Of a DNA stretch of 64,000 nucleotides, positions 22,725-34,539 are shown one piece after another (within the stretch, counting starts at the first letter, position 1; every line of letters starts with the position of its first letter). The notes under the pieces are model-generated. The model was not told the origin of the DNA. It ran no database searches and was given only the letters and a program-made list of their open reading frames with translations. The position numbers and the translations under genes were made by a program. Source of the DNA: Metellina segmentata (taxonomy: Eukaryota; Arthropoda; Arachnida; Araneae; Tetragnathidae); contig OX375872.1 of assembly GCA_947359465.1 (NCBI GenBank), positions 138,031,432 to 138,095,431 on the forward strand, given 5' to 3'.

Positions 22725-23188
22725 TTTTTCAGTTAGCTACCTAACTTGTCTTGTTAAAGTGCATATGCAAATATTCTCTTAAAGATTCATATCTGAATAT
22801 AGAAATTGTCCTCAGGAATTTTTTTTACCTTACTGGTTAGTGACGTCCTGCTAAAGCAGTTTTAGTAAATTGAAACATTAAAAACTTTCGTCTAGCACGA
22901 AGCAACAACTGTTTGACAAACCTAGTTATTTCATCCATTTTACAAAAGATGGCAGAAAATATGGACTTTTATGACATAATCATAGAATTTGCCTTCCGAA
23001 AAGCAAGAAAAGTAAAATTGTAGATTTTACAGTTTTCCATGTAGTTTTATTATTTTTTAAATTTTTCATAAAATGTAGTATATTCAGTTACGCTTTTTAT
23101 TTTTGGAACAAGTTCTACCTAATATAGTTTCACATGGGGTACCTTGTCCTACCTTGGGCAAGAGCACTAGAACCCTGCACTGGCCTTG

Positions 23189-24544
23189 CTAGTGTGCCCG
23201 CCACACAAATAAAAACTCATCACCATTCGTACCTTGGAGCTAAAAGGGCTGAAATACAAATTGTGGAAATCTCCAAATTAATTATTTATAATTCTAAAAC
23301 TCTCCATTAGTTTTTTTTTCTTCATATCTTAGGTAGTAATGTAATGTTGTTCACTGATAGTTTAATCCTGTTACATTATCGGTAAACAACTTAAACTCTT
23401 TTTCAAGTTATTAATTTGAATTCAATAATTTTGTACATTAGCCCTCTTAGCATCAAGGTACATATTTATTGATATCAATTTTTCGTGATTTTAAGACTCT
23501 TTCCTTCCTCAAAATATAAAATGATATCATGGACCAAAATTCCTCCCCCTCATTTGATATCAATATCATCCTCCAACGAAATTTCAAACTAAAAACCAAT
23601 ATTTATATTCTTTTAAATATAAATTTAACGTGTCTTAAAGCATGACACCGATATCAATTGCCAGCCCCAGCCTCTCCTACTCAAACAATATGACAAATCT
23701 TTGAAATGGGGGCGCCAAAACATCATATCGCATCTGCAATAAATTTCTTGGACTGGCACTGCAAGTAAAACAAGTTGACACATCGGAGGTTTCAATAAAA
23801 TAAAATTAGTGGCAAACTATTCATTTACTGGTACAGCTACACTACGTGCATGAGCAGTGGCAATGGCATTGGCGATTTTTTTGGCACACTTATAGTAGCG
23901 AGTTACGGTAGATTAAGACAACCCATCTGTCTACGTCTTTACGGTGATTGTGCTTTTCATGGCAACCTCGGCAAACAGCAACTTTCAATTTTCATTTGGA
24001 ATATTCTAAGAAGTTCTTCCAAAACCTGTAAAAGTAGTTTGATTTCAATGGTTCGTTTGAAATTTTTCTTTGCTTCCATTTGTTATTTTGATTTTAAAAT
24101 ATCCTTTGATTACATTGATACTTTAATTTTTTTTTTTCTGAGATACCATTGGTCATTTATTTGTATTTCTACAGTTGTGGAATTTTTATTTTATAATATT
24201 TTTCACAAAACGTTTAAGAGTTGTGTTTTTGCCATTTGTAGAATTTTCGTTTCATATTACTTTTTACCAGAACAGTTCTGAGGTATATAGGGTATTCTTT
24301 CTTTCTTTTAGAATTTTTTTTTTTTTTTTTTTCAAACAGCCTATTGTATTTAGTGTAATTGATAAGTTTCAGGACATTCTTACCCAACTTTGGCAGCAGT
24401 TTTTCTGCTGGTTCACAAATGTTTTTAAGCTTACTACTTTTTGCGAAAGTTTTTTTAAAATATACTTTTCAAAACATTCTCAAATGTGTTTTCAAGCTTT
24501 CATTTTCCGTTGTGAAAAGAAAAATATGTTTGAAAGAAAAGAGT
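23189..24544. other. Intron 1 stretch without recognised element
   Basis: AT-rich, with long T runs near 24130-24140 and 24310-24330. Open frames of up to 143 codons (23850-24281) are low-complexity, rich in Phe and Ile, and resemble nothing I know; I treat them as chance in T-rich DNA. Confidence 0.5.
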
Positions 24545-25639
24545 AGGAATGTCACAATGCGCTTGAGGACCTGGCTGAGAGAAACAAAGTCTATCTTGTC
24601 TGGGTCCCTGGTCACTGTGGCATTGAAGGTAATGAAACGGCAGACCAATTAGCAAAACAGGAGTCTGAAACACCATTTATTGGACCAGAGCCTGTTTGGG
24701 CCTGCCTCACAATGTGGTTAGAGGGACTATAAGGGATTTGCTCCTTGCTGGGTCCTACCATACACGGCTTTAATCTAATAATCAAAGACAAGCCAAAGAG
24801 CTCAGTCAGCAGTCTTATTGAGATAGATCAAGGGAGTAGCTCAATTTAGGTAGGAAAGAAATCAGGATGGCTATTGGCCTCCTAACTGGCCACTGTACCC
24901 TGAATAGACACCTCAACATTATGGGTGTTATAGATCAGTGGTCCCCAACCCCCGGGCCGGTATGTGGATCAAATGGTACCGGGCCGTCCAAGGAATATTA
25001 AATTATTTCCATTTTATTTACTGTAGGGTATTTATCTCAGGTTTGTGTGGTTCTTATCTATGAAATGTCCACTCAAACTTGTACCATTCTCTTTAGATTT
25101 ACAAGGGCTTTAATTTAACATATAGCTTGGGTGTACCACATCAGTTTTTATATATTTTTTTAACTAAAAAAAATGTTTTTTGTAAAAAACAAAAATCGGA
25201 ATTTTTAATTTTAATGAAAGAAATATATTTTATACTAAACCTCAATAGTAAGGTGTGTACAAAGTTTCATGATGGTATCATATTAAAATAATTTTTTATC
25301 TGAATCAAGATGTGTGTAAATTCTGTTAATTCGTGACTTGTTACCCTAGATAAAAATTAATCTCTTAACCAACACTATTGTATTTAAATTTCATTTACCC
25401 TATTTTATTTAAACAACAAATTCAACTTACTTTACATTCAAGGAACATATTTTTTCTTCTTTTAGCACTTGAAATTAGTAAATGGGAGTTCTCTTCTTTG
25501 CCAAAACTAGTGCTGCTTCGGCCATCTCATCTGCTGGAACTCTGTAGGTTCTACCTGTTGCAGTGGTTGGATGTCATGTGCACAAAATATTGCTCATCGG
25601 CAGTGCTAAGGTATCTGCTCTCCTAGGATTTGTGTATGA

Positions 25640-26220
25640 TAGCAATGGCCGTTTTGGGTGAAGAAAGGACACAAGAATTTCCTTTTCAACATCGTCTTTT
25701 GAGTCAACATGCGCCAACCATCACTCTTTATCTTAAGCACAAGCGACAAAACCTACAATTTCTTCAAATGGAATATCATCATCACCAGGCCCTATGTGTT
25801 TCTGAGTCATCACAAAATGAGTAGATTTTGGTTTTGACCCTATGTAGATCTAGAGGAATGAAGACATGAAATTTATGGGTCCCTGAGACTGCCACAGCAT
25901 TTTCAAAGAATGGTTTTAGAATCTTGTCTTTATTTATATACTCTTCATCGGTTACATAAAAAAATGCGATGGATGGCAAATATTCACACTGAAAAAGCTG
26001 AAAAGGTGTTAGAATTTGGTTTTGTAATAAATTCTGGAGGATGGCTTTAGCAGCAAGCCTTTTTACCATATCCCCTACTCCATCACAAATTTGCTTCCCA
26101 TATGATGTGGCATAAAAGTGCCACAGCCTCAAGTCCACCAAAGTCCTCTTTGTGATAGCAAAGGTTCAGAAAATTCTTATGAATTATGCACTGCGCAGCT
26201 GAACCATCTGGAAAATAGTA
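25640..26220 (-). pseudogene. Unassigned repeat-encoded protein, left arm
   Basis: On the minus strand the open part (26141-25785) reads WHFYATSYGKQICDGVGDMV, KRLAAKAILQ, FFYVTDEEYINKDKILKPFF and SGTHKFHVFIPLDLHRVKTK. Upstream, to about 26220, a damaged frame gives FPDGSAAQ and LCYHKEDFGG. I believe this resembles a protein found in many repeats of arthropods and cnidarians (DG..AQYKN, then ATSHGKG.CDG), but I cannot name the family. It is broken downstream by a deletion around 25790 and a stop. Confidence 0.5.
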
Positions 26221-26344
26221 CAGCTTTTTCAAATATCTAACTAATGATTTGGCATATAATTTCTCAGACAGGATTAACTTTCTGGACTATGACTTTTCTG
26301 AAAAGCATGAACTACGACAGTATGTATGTTAACACCAAATTTGA

Positions 26345-26985
26345 AAATGAGAAGGGAGTTTGTGATGAAGTAAGGGGTACAGCTAAAAGGCTTGCCACCA
26401 AAGCCAGCCTCCAAAATCCATTAGATAACCAAATTCTAACACTTTTTCAGCAGGGTGTGAAAAGTTTGTTATCCATCACATTTTTTTATGTAACCGATGA
26501 AGAGTATATAAATGAAGAAAAGATTCTAAAACCATGATTTGAAAAAGCTGTGTCAGTCTCAGGGACCCATAAATTTCATGCCTTCATTCTTCTAGATCTA
26601 AATAGTGTCAAAACCAAAATCTACTCATTTTCTGATGACTCAGAAGCACATAGGGTACAAATTATCCCTGGTAATGATGACATTCCATTTGAAGAAATTG
26701 TGGGTTTTGTCCCTTGTGCTTACGATAAAGAGTGATGGTTGGCACATGTTGACTCAAAAGACGATGTTGAAAAGGAAATTCTTGTGTCCTTTCTTCACCC
26801 AAAACGGCCATTGCTATCATACACAAATCCTAGGAGAGCAGATACCTTAGCACTGCCGATGAGCAATATTTTGTGCACATGACATCCAACCACTGCAACA
26901 GGTAGAACCTACCGAGTTCCAGCAGATGAGATGGTCGAAGCAGCACAAATTTTGGCAAAGAAGAGAACTCCCATTTACTAATTTC
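26345..26985 (+). pseudogene. Unassigned repeat-encoded protein, right arm
   Basis: Same protein as the left arm, in the opposite orientation. Frames at 26244-26537, 26550-26735 and beyond give VRGTAKRLATKASLQNPLDN, FFYVTDEEYINEEKILKP, SGTHKFHAFILLDLNSVKTK and NDDIPFEEIVGFVPCAYDKE. A further shift gives an FLHPKRPLLSYTNPRR segment and a C-terminus ending near 26985. Stops at about 26536 and 26733 inactivate it. Confidence 0.5.
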
Positions 26986-27585
26986 AAGTGCTAGAAGAAG
27001 AAAAAATCTGTTCCTTGAATGTAAAGTAAGTTGAATTTGTTGTTCAAATAAAAAATAGGGTAAATGAAATTTAAATACAATAGTGTTGGTTAAGAGATTA
27101 ATTTTTATCTAGGGTAACAAGTCACGAATTAACAGAATTTTCACACGTCTTGATTCAGATAAAAAATTATTTTAATATGATACCATCGGAATACCATCAT
27201 GAAACTTTGTACACACCTTACTATTGAGGTTTAGTATAAAATATATTTCTTTCATCAAAATTAAAAATTCCGATTTTTGTTTTTTACAATTTTTTTTTTA
27301 ATATATAAAAACTGATATGTTACACCTAAGCTATATGTTAGATTAAAGCCCTTGTAAATTTAAAGAGAATGGTACCAATTTGAGCTTTCTAGGACAAACG
27401 GTTTTTGAGTTATGCGCTTTTAAATATATCAAAACGTTCCTAAAAACTGGTTTTTTGTATTTTTCAAAAATGTATAACTCAAAAACGAAAGGTTCAAAAA
27501 AATTAAAACTTGGTATTTTTTATTTACTAAGTTAATACTATATCATGTAAAAAAATCATAAAGATCTGAAAACATCATGTTTTGA

Positions 27586-27880
27586 CCATTGGTTGATTTG
27601 GTGTGGAACGACCCGCAAGAAGAATATCAACTGCTGGAGATTGCAAATGAAGGCGGCCTTAAAACTACGTTCGAGACAACTCTGCCGGTGTTCTGGATTA
27701 AAGTCATGGCGGAATACCCTGAGATTGCCACCACAGCACTTAAGTCCCTATTGCCATTTCTGACAACCTATCTGTGTGAAGCGGGGTTTTCTGCAGTGAC
27801 AGCAACCAAGACAACGGAATAAACTGGACATAAGCAACATACTTCGGGTGTCATTGATGAAACCGTCTGATGTAACTGTA
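27586..27880 (+). pseudogene. hAT transposase C-terminal dimerisation domain
   Basis: Reads FWIKVMAEYPEIATTALKSL then LPFLTTYLCEAGFSAVTATK, the hAT family C-terminal motif (L.PFxTTYLCExGFSA). A frameshift near 27815 precedes the RNKLDIS..LRVSL continuation. It belongs to the hAT at 24936-28041. Confidence 0.85.
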
Positions 27881-28615
27881 TTTTATTTTGAAGGCATGTT
27901 TAAAAACAATTAAATTATAATTATTAATTCAAAACAATCTAAAATCTAAACAATCAAAGTCTCCCCCCCCCCTCAGTGGGCCGCATTATAATTATCAAAT
28001 GTTGATCCGGTCCGTGGCGATAAAAAGATTGGGGAACACTGTTATAGATGATCCATTATGTAGAGGTTGTCAGATGGTAGAGGAGAGTTCTGTACATGTT
28101 CTATGTGAATGTGACCATTACTCTGCACAACGATTTGAATATCTGGGATATCACTGTATCGAACCCTGGGAACTGTTAAACTTTTCAATCAGGTACATGA
28201 TGAAATTTAATTCGGCAATCGGTCTTTAGTGGATCAGAAGGGGTCTCAGTACAATAGACTATTAGTCGCAGTGCTGGCACTCTTCGGAGTCACCCCTTTA
28301 CAAGTCATAAGAAAAGAGTATTGAAATAATTCTTTCCTCGACAACTTAGAATTTCTCAAAAAAAAAAATCGCCAAGACCGTTGCCACCGCTCATAAACTT
28401 AGACTGTAGCTGTTCCCATTTACTAAAAGGTTGGGAAAATATTGCAAGTTGTATACATCAGAGTTAAATTTGACTGGATAGGAGACCGAACGAGTTTTGA
28501 AGAAAACATTTTCACTTGAACCGAAATGGATCATAAGAACTATGCAAAAACTATGATAAATTTATAAATACTCTAATACAGTTAAAAATAAAATGCAATT
28601 TTATAGAATAGATAT

Positions 28616-28885
28616 TCAACTAGTTACCACCATCCCAGCCTAAGCCATTCGGTGTACCACCACGTAATTTTGAACCACGGTCAGAAGACAAGGCATCATC
28701 TGAACTGGCACCCCACTCTACAAACTTCCTCACCAACTCAACGCGAGGACTTTCGGCCACAACAGATTTAAGGTGCACCAGCTGCCTTCTACACCATATG
28801 CATACAAATATCCATGCACCAACCGGATTTGAACCAGGAACCTTCCGATCTAGAGGCTAACCACAATACTGGTTGGTCTGCTATT
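28616..28885 (-). mobile_element. tRNA-derived SINE copy
   Basis: Minus-oriented copy of the main SINE family, flanked by the duplication GAATAGATAT (28606-28615 and 28886-28895). The B box reads as GGTTCAAATCC on the minus strand. The first part (28616-28660) is poorly conserved. It lies in pyruvate kinase intron 1. Confidence 0.8.
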
Positions 28886-28899
28886 GAATAGATATAAAG

Positions 28900-30470
28900 A
28901 GCATTTTAATAAAACAAAATTAACTTGAAAATATTCATCTAGGCTGACGATGGCAATGGATTGCGCATGGTATAACGAAAGCAAAGCGAAATTTAAGCAC
29001 AGTCAGTCACTGAGTATTTGTTACCCGGATAAAAAAAAATTATAAAGCATAGAAAAATTACTTTAGTTTTCGGTCAGTGGCCAAATACGACGCGAGTCCG
29101 AAATTTTCAGTTCAGACAACTTTTCCAGATTTGCAAAATTCCTTGTTCTTCCAGTCGTCTAGCACTCTAGTTTACGTTTTTGCGATCTTTTCCTCCAGTG
29201 TTTTTTTTCAATCACTTAGGGTGTTTTTTTTCCCGGAACTGATAACCGATTGCTTCAACTTTTCGTTGCAGAATCACCACGAAAATCTTCAAAATTTTTC
29301 TTAATTCAACAAGACTGAAAGTTTTTACAAAGAATTAGGAGCATAAAAAAGCTAGATTTAAAAAAAAAATTGCAACACACTGGGTTGCCATTCAGCTAGC
29401 AGTGTTGATTAAAATAAATTACCTTTATATTGTTTTTGATTCGCCTACAAACTTAAAAATTCCCTTAATTAACATTTGATGATTGTATTCTAGTTCATCT
29501 AGCAGGGAAACTATTTTGTAAATTGCGACAGCCACTCGCATTGCAAGTCGAAAACAGACCGATTTTCATGGGTTTTCAAGTTTTTAAAGTGTATTACGTG
29601 CTCATCAAGAGTGGATCAACGATTTGTATAATGCGTATCAAGCATTGCCATTCAAGCAGGCCAGTTCTAGAATCAATGTCAGACTCATAGACTGCTTTAT
29701 TGCTGATCGGCCGCTAAAAATAGGTCAGAAATATTGTGAATAAATATTGCCATTTGAAAACTGAATTTTGTTTTCAAAGGAAAATAAGCACTTTCTAAGG
29801 ACTTGACGAAAAATAAGTACTTCTAATGGCTCTTAGAAATGGAAGGTCAAAATAAGCACTTAAAAGTACTTTGTAAGACCTGTGGGAATCCTGCAAATAG
29901 TAAGAATTCAAATAACATACCAGGAGAAAATTCCACTTATCAAAAGCCATTTTTAACAAAATTTACTCCCTGGAGTTTTTCATGATTTCCAGGAGGTGTG
30001 TAAACTATGTATTCAGTCCAGGAGAAAGGAAAATGCAGTTTAAATACATTTCTGCTAGCAATTAGTTAAGATTGAAAGTTTATCACATTTCCCCAAAAGA
30101 TAGTCAGTGCTTGTGCTTGTCAAACAATGAAAATTAATTGAAAAAGCAATAGTAAAACAGCATGCAAGGAATTTGCTTTAAAGGCGAAATCCTGATTGTG
30201 GTTGAATTCAGCTGTGAAATTATACGAAAAAATTAGAGCCCTCTATCCAGAAAATGTAATATAATTTCCAATATAGGAAAGTCCTTGTATTATTAGTTAA
30301 AGGGTTGTATGCTATACTTTCTTCTGATTAAAAGTATAGCTAATGACTGTTTATTAGGATTACTAACTACTCACATTCAGCAATTCTTATACAATGTGGT
30401 CACATATTTTGGTAAAAACTCTGGAGAATAAAAGCCATGATATATATTTTGACCGTTTTTTACAGTGTTC
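28900..30470. other. Intron 1 stretch, nothing recognised
   Basis: AT-rich sequence with no supported ORF, RNA gene or mobile-element terminus. A 75-codon frame at 29077-29304 is Phe/Ser-rich and unrecognised. Confidence 0.4.
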
Positions 30471-30479
30471 CTTTAATTA

Positions 30480-31185
30480 ATGATTTATTAAAAACGGGAC
30501 ATTCTGTGTACGTTCAACTTCCTGTAACCGTAAAGTATTTGCCCAATAACATTAAGGATTTAAAACTATCAAGAGGAAAAGAAAACAAAGATTATCCAAA
30601 GCAAAACTAATGCAAACTTACTTTGCACAGTGTGTGTGGATGGAAATAAAAAAAAGTTTGTTATCCACAAACTCATAGAATGAAATAGGTCTTGTGCAAA
30701 AGCACAATTCAGTTAAAAGAATAAAGTTTTCCCTATCGCTTTTATGAGTACGATAAGTCTATGGATAGAGTGGATTTAGCCGATCAAAGGAGGAAATACT
30801 ACACAACTTCAAGAAAATCCTCAAAATGGTGGAAGTATTTTTTTCACTTCCTTTTTGATACAGCTGTCAATAATGCATATATTTTGCAACATCTTACAAG
30901 CATGCAGGCCCCTAAGTACAAATCTCTTTGCAATATTAAATTGGAATTAATCTCAAATATAGACAAAAAGTATTTTAGTAGAAAAAGAAAAGATATACTT
31001 TCATTTCTTCCACCCCGCACATACACAAGAGCTGAAAAATAGTTGATAGAAAAAAGAAAGTGTGTTATATGCCGAGAAAACGAAATAAAAATGTCTTTCC
31101 AACAGATGTGCAGAAAGCACATGGGAGTGCAAAATGTGTCAAAAATGTTTCTGTAAGAGCTGTTTTGAAGAGAACGTATAAAATT
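30480..31185 (+). pseudogene. piggyBac transposase C-terminal remnant
   Basis: At 30761-31042 the plus strand encodes MDRVDLADQRRKYYTTSRKS then SKWWKYFFHFLFDTAVNNAY. This matches the MGGVDxxDQxxxYYxxxRKxxKWWxxxFxxLLDxxxxNAYI block of DDE_Tnp_1_7 (piggyBac) transposases. A cysteine-rich tail with KCVICRE follows after a stop near 31040. Degraded upstream coding reaches back to about 30480 (LLKTGHSVYV). No TTAA-flanked ends were identified. Confidence 0.85.
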
Positions 31186-31244
31186 TGCAATAGTTTTTTA
31201 CTATAACCCATAAAATTACAAAAATAACTTATTATCATATAAAA

Positions 31245-31936
31245 CAGGGCACAACAAATCCCGGGCGCCAGGTCACAAAGAATTTGGTCTGGCATCCAAA
31301 TTTTCTGTTTCTCTAAAAAAAAGTTAATTTTTCATGAAAAAAAATTTTTTGTAGTCCATAAAAGGTCAAAAATGGAGCAAAATGTCTAATGTAGGTAATA
31401 AAAATTTTATTTTGTATGGCTTCAATTACACTATAAATAGCATATTATTCACTGTACATATGTGTAATCACTTCTGCGATTTACTCAATGTTCGAAAAAA
31501 TATCAGTGCAGTCCAAAATCAGGAATCCTCAGGACCTCGGCAATTCTGGATTTCAGATTAGAATTTTTTTATCAAAATATTAATTTAACCACCATTTTGC
31601 ACGAATTTTGCGTTTGCAATAGAAAAATAGAAGATATATATTAAAAGACATAATTTTTAAGAAAAGGAGAAAAAACTTTTAATGCAATGCAACAATTTTT
31701 ACTTGCAAATCTTCTCATTTTTATGTGGTATTTACTCTGAACATGTCCGTTATTTTTTAGTTGTTTCATCAATTAAGTCCAGGTTTAACTTCCTTGTTCT
31801 TTAAAAATTGTTGAAAACAAAAAAAAACGTCAGTTTGCAAAACGTCCGGATTTTGTACTGGATGACATGTATTGCAAGGGTCCTGGCTCCTGAAAAATTG
31901 GGCTGGCTCCTAATTTTTTTTATTTTTGTCATCCCG
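31245..31936. mobile_element. Non-autonomous hAT derivative with 8-bp TSD
   Basis: Starts CAGGGCACAACAAAT and ends ATTTTTGTCATCCCG, imperfect inverted termini. Both sides carry ATATAAAA (31237-31244 and 31937-31944). The interior is AT-rich and non-coding. Confidence 0.75.
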
Positions 31937-31944
31937 ATATAAAA

Positions 31945-32795
31945 CAAGGCCAAAGGAAATATGCCCCCTGCTGAACCTGCCCTGACGATTTATAAATGGG
32001 AGCAACACTTAAATAAACGGTACCTCCTGGGTAATGTATAAATCACTAACACTTTTTGCTCTCTAACTTATGTTTAACCCAGGTTTTCAAATATTTAACA
32101 AGTATTGTTTCCAAAACTTTACTAGAAAGAAATAGTTGGCTAAACTACGAGTTTCCTTACTTAAAAATATGTTAAGTGATATTGAACTTATGAAGTCAGA
32201 TCAAAAAGTATTTTAGCTAAAACATTTTTGAAATATCAGCCTTAAACAAGACAGTTTTTTTAAATAGCGGCATTTGTGAATTATCCGATTAATCTTAAAA
32301 GGGTTAAAAAAATGGTTTGAAATTCGATTACATATCGACACAACTATTAGGATGGACCATAACCCAAGAACGCTTATAATTGGTTGATATTAAACACTCA
32401 GTTTTTCTTGCATTAATAGTTACAGGCATTAAAGATATTTCACCGAAAATTTAGGTTTGAAAGGTAAAAAAACTAAACATTTTCTTAATATGGTCTTCAT
32501 GACAATCTACCAACCAGATTCCGATGGTTTTCTTACATGGCACCAAAACTTTAAGATTGGTTCTGTAAAAAAAATTTCTCTAAGAAAAATCCGTAAAAAT
32601 ATTTTTTTTGTCCACTATTAGTTAAAAAAAATGGAATACATTTTTGTTAATCTTTGAAGAATTTTCTAAAAGTCATCCAATTTTGCAGCTTGAGACGATT
32701 TTGCTGAGTTACCTAGATTTAAAAATATCAACGAAAACTAGCATTTGGCAGCCCTGCTATATACACGTCCAATTCTTGAAAATACATTAAAATAA
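31945..32795. other. Intron 1 stretch, nothing recognised
   Basis: AT-rich sequence between the hAT derivative and the TTAA-flanked piggyBac. No supported gene. Confidence 0.4.
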
Positions 32796-32799
32796 TTAA

Positions 32800-34123
32800 C
32801 CCAGTAGGACGCACGCCTTCTGAGGGAACGTTAGGACGCGCGGGGGTCATGGAATGACCCCAAACTGAAATGCATTCCTTCGCTGTTAAAAACATTTTTT
32901 TTTTTGTCGAAACCATAATGCTTTTGACTTTAAGACAAAGAATGTTTTGCTTAAAAAAATAATTTCTCCATTACTTTTTACAATGAGAAATAATAGATAA
33001 AATTTCATCATATTTTCTTACGCAATTGGTACACTCTATATCACGTCAATGCAAACACGAATTTTAATGCTATTTATTTTAAATTTAAAATAATAGATGG
33101 ATATACATACCAATTTTCAGTTATACTTTGTTTTTATAGACACAATTACATATGGAAATTAAGTGTTCCTTAGAAACAAAATTTGTACACAAATTGCAGG
33201 TTCCAGTAGTTTTTATATCCTTATTTCTTCCCTTTGAGACAAATGATTTGAAACTAATATTGCGTCTTGCAGGAATCCAAAGATAGATGAATGAGTTTCT
33301 CTTCCTTTACATATTTTGCATTCAGCAGGGATTTGCCTTTTATCTTCCTGCATTGTTCCGAAGAGTGTCATTTTTCCTCAAAGTAGATCTTTCGCAAGGT
33401 CATAACTGGTGTACCAATTGTCAACGGTGAGGTTTCGACCAGAATTGTATAAGGTTTCATAAACCTTTTCACTATATCACCTGCTGAGTTCGAGATTTTA
33501 TAGGGTCCCTCTGGTTTGACATCCAACGTACACTTCCATATTACTTGCGTAAAATGTCCGTGCATCCAATACAGCAAATATTTTGATGCCGTAGTTTGCG
33601 GGTTTCTTTGGCATATATTGGCAAAATTCACAACGACCATGAAAAGGTTCTGATTTTTCATCAATAGTATCATATTCACCCAGTGTATAATGTTTCTGAC
33701 AGTTCATTACAAAAAAACTAACTAAAGTCCCTTATAGCAGCAAGTTTATCAAATAACTGCCTCTGTGTCCCGTCATTTATGTTGTGAAATCTTATGCAAC
33801 GGAGAAGAAACAAAAAACGTTTATTAGACATTGTAATGCTGAAAATATTGACGAACTGTCCGTATCAGCCATGCGAAGAAACTTATCTGTAGAGCAAACG
33901 TAAAGACGTGCAGGGTCATTCCATGACCCCACAGTAGCTGACCAAACTTGGATTGGGGGATGAAAAATTCCTGAAATACCTATTAACTACTCACAAAAGG
34001 CAGATGAGGGTGACAAACTCAGCTACTGATAAGAAAGGAATGAACACATGGCTAGTTTTCTAGGAATTGAGGTAGAGCAAGGGCTAGGGGTCAGAAAATG
34101 ACCCCAGCGCGCGTCCCGACGGG
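32800..34123 (-). mobile_element. piggyBac-like element with TTAA duplication and hairpin repeats
   Basis: Bounded by TTAA at 32796-32799 and 34124-34127, with inverted ends CCCAGTAGGACGCACGCC and (read from the right) CCCGTCGGGACGCGCGC. Palindromic motifs of the form GGGGTCAT...ATGACCCC occur at 32843-32861, 33913-33930 and 34087-34105. The interior is a deleted transposase on the minus strand. The TTAA target and terminal CCC are the piggyBac signature. Confidence 0.9.
33130..33860 (-). pseudogene. piggyBac transposase remnant, central and C-terminal part
   Basis: Minus-strand frames give YDTIDEKSEPFHGRCEFCQY then MPKKPANYGIKIFAVLDART, the DDE_Tnp_1_7 core (xxxDExxxxFKGRxxxxQYxPxKPxKxGIK). 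A second frame follows with VDNWYTSYDLAKDLL and GTMQEDKRQIPAE. At least two frameshifts separate the parts. The N-terminus is missing, consistent with an internally deleted copy. Confidence 0.85.
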
Positions 34124-34539
34124 TTAAAAACTGATTGATACTGGCCACCTCAGAAAATTACTGTACCCTATACAAAAACTTTGCTATCACCATCCTATGA
34201 CAATAAATTCTCAGTATATGCTTATGCTTTAAATAAAAACTTAATCGGGAAGAGAGTTCCAACCTTAATCTTCATCTATTGAGCTAAACAGGCATGTAAA
34301 ACATCTAGTGGCGTAAAAAGATGTAAACATCTTAATCAAAGAACAGTTGTTAGGAAGCTAATAAGGATCTAAAAATAATAAAATTTCAAAGGGAAAAGTA
34401 TTTGAACATCGAAAAATGCTATAAAAATATACAGAATTTTTTTTTAAACAAATGTTAATACTTGGTGAAAAGACCAGTATTGTGTCTATTAGTTTTAACC
34501 TTAGCATTGACTCAGTTTTTTTTTTAATCAAATGAGATG

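Larger units (their letters stand above)
14788..23188 (+). mobile_element. Zaphod/ZMYM-like hAT remnant hosting two nested insertions
   Basis: A degraded hAT in plus orientation: left end CAGGGCCGGTC at 14788, degenerate right end CACTGGCCTTG to 23188. Its own sequence survives in three blocks: 14788-14974, 21636-21764 and 22725-23188. The last block gives a frame-broken C-terminus reading LTNLVISSILQKMAENMDFY, then a KARK motif, the end of ZMYM-like hAT transposases. The minus-strand copy at 56.02-56.72 kb is homologous across all three blocks and lacks both insertions, which proves the nesting. No matching 8-bp duplication was seen. Confidence 0.72.
25070..27385. repeat. Large palindrome whose two arms encode the same unassigned protein
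   Basis: The left arm (about 25070-26130) and right arm (about 26345-27385) are reverse complements of each other with high similarity over about 1 kb, separated by roughly 200 bp. Both arms carry a coding segment, minus strand on the left and plus strand on the right, with KRLAAKA, FFYVTDEEYIN, VSGTHKFH and KTKIYSF blocks. It lies inside the hAT at 24936-28041. It probably arose from an inverted duplication or from two copies inserted head to head. Confidence 0.85.
24936..28041 (+). mobile_element. hAT transposon (Charlie/SPIN-like termini) with 8-bp TSD
   Basis: Begins CAGTGGTCCCCAACCCCCGG and ends in ATTGGGGAACACTG, with terminal inverted repeats of the widespread hAT type. The host LINE duplicates TTATAGAT on both sides (24928-24935 and 28042-28049). 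Near the right end (27586-27880) it encodes the hAT C-terminal dimerisation domain. Most of its interior has been replaced by an inverted-repeat structure (about 25070-27385), so it cannot be autonomous. Confidence 0.9.
24545..28330 (+). mobile_element. Second copy of the I/LOA-like LINE 3' part, split by a hAT
   Basis: 24545-24935 and 28042-28330 are collinear with 8165-8800 of the first LINE: the RNase H end (YLVWVPGHCGIEGNETADQL), then GPEPVW, and the cysteine-rich HVLCECDHYSAQRFEYLG. The RNase H end here is less damaged than in the first copy, where a stop interrupts the same motif. The gap between the blocks is the hAT at 24936-28041. The copy is 5'-truncated. Confidence 0.88.

Noticed and set aside
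23850..24652. Overlapping 143- and 123-codon frames
   Set aside because: Encoded by T-rich DNA, almost all Phe, Ile and Ser; the downstream part is a wrong frame of the LINE.
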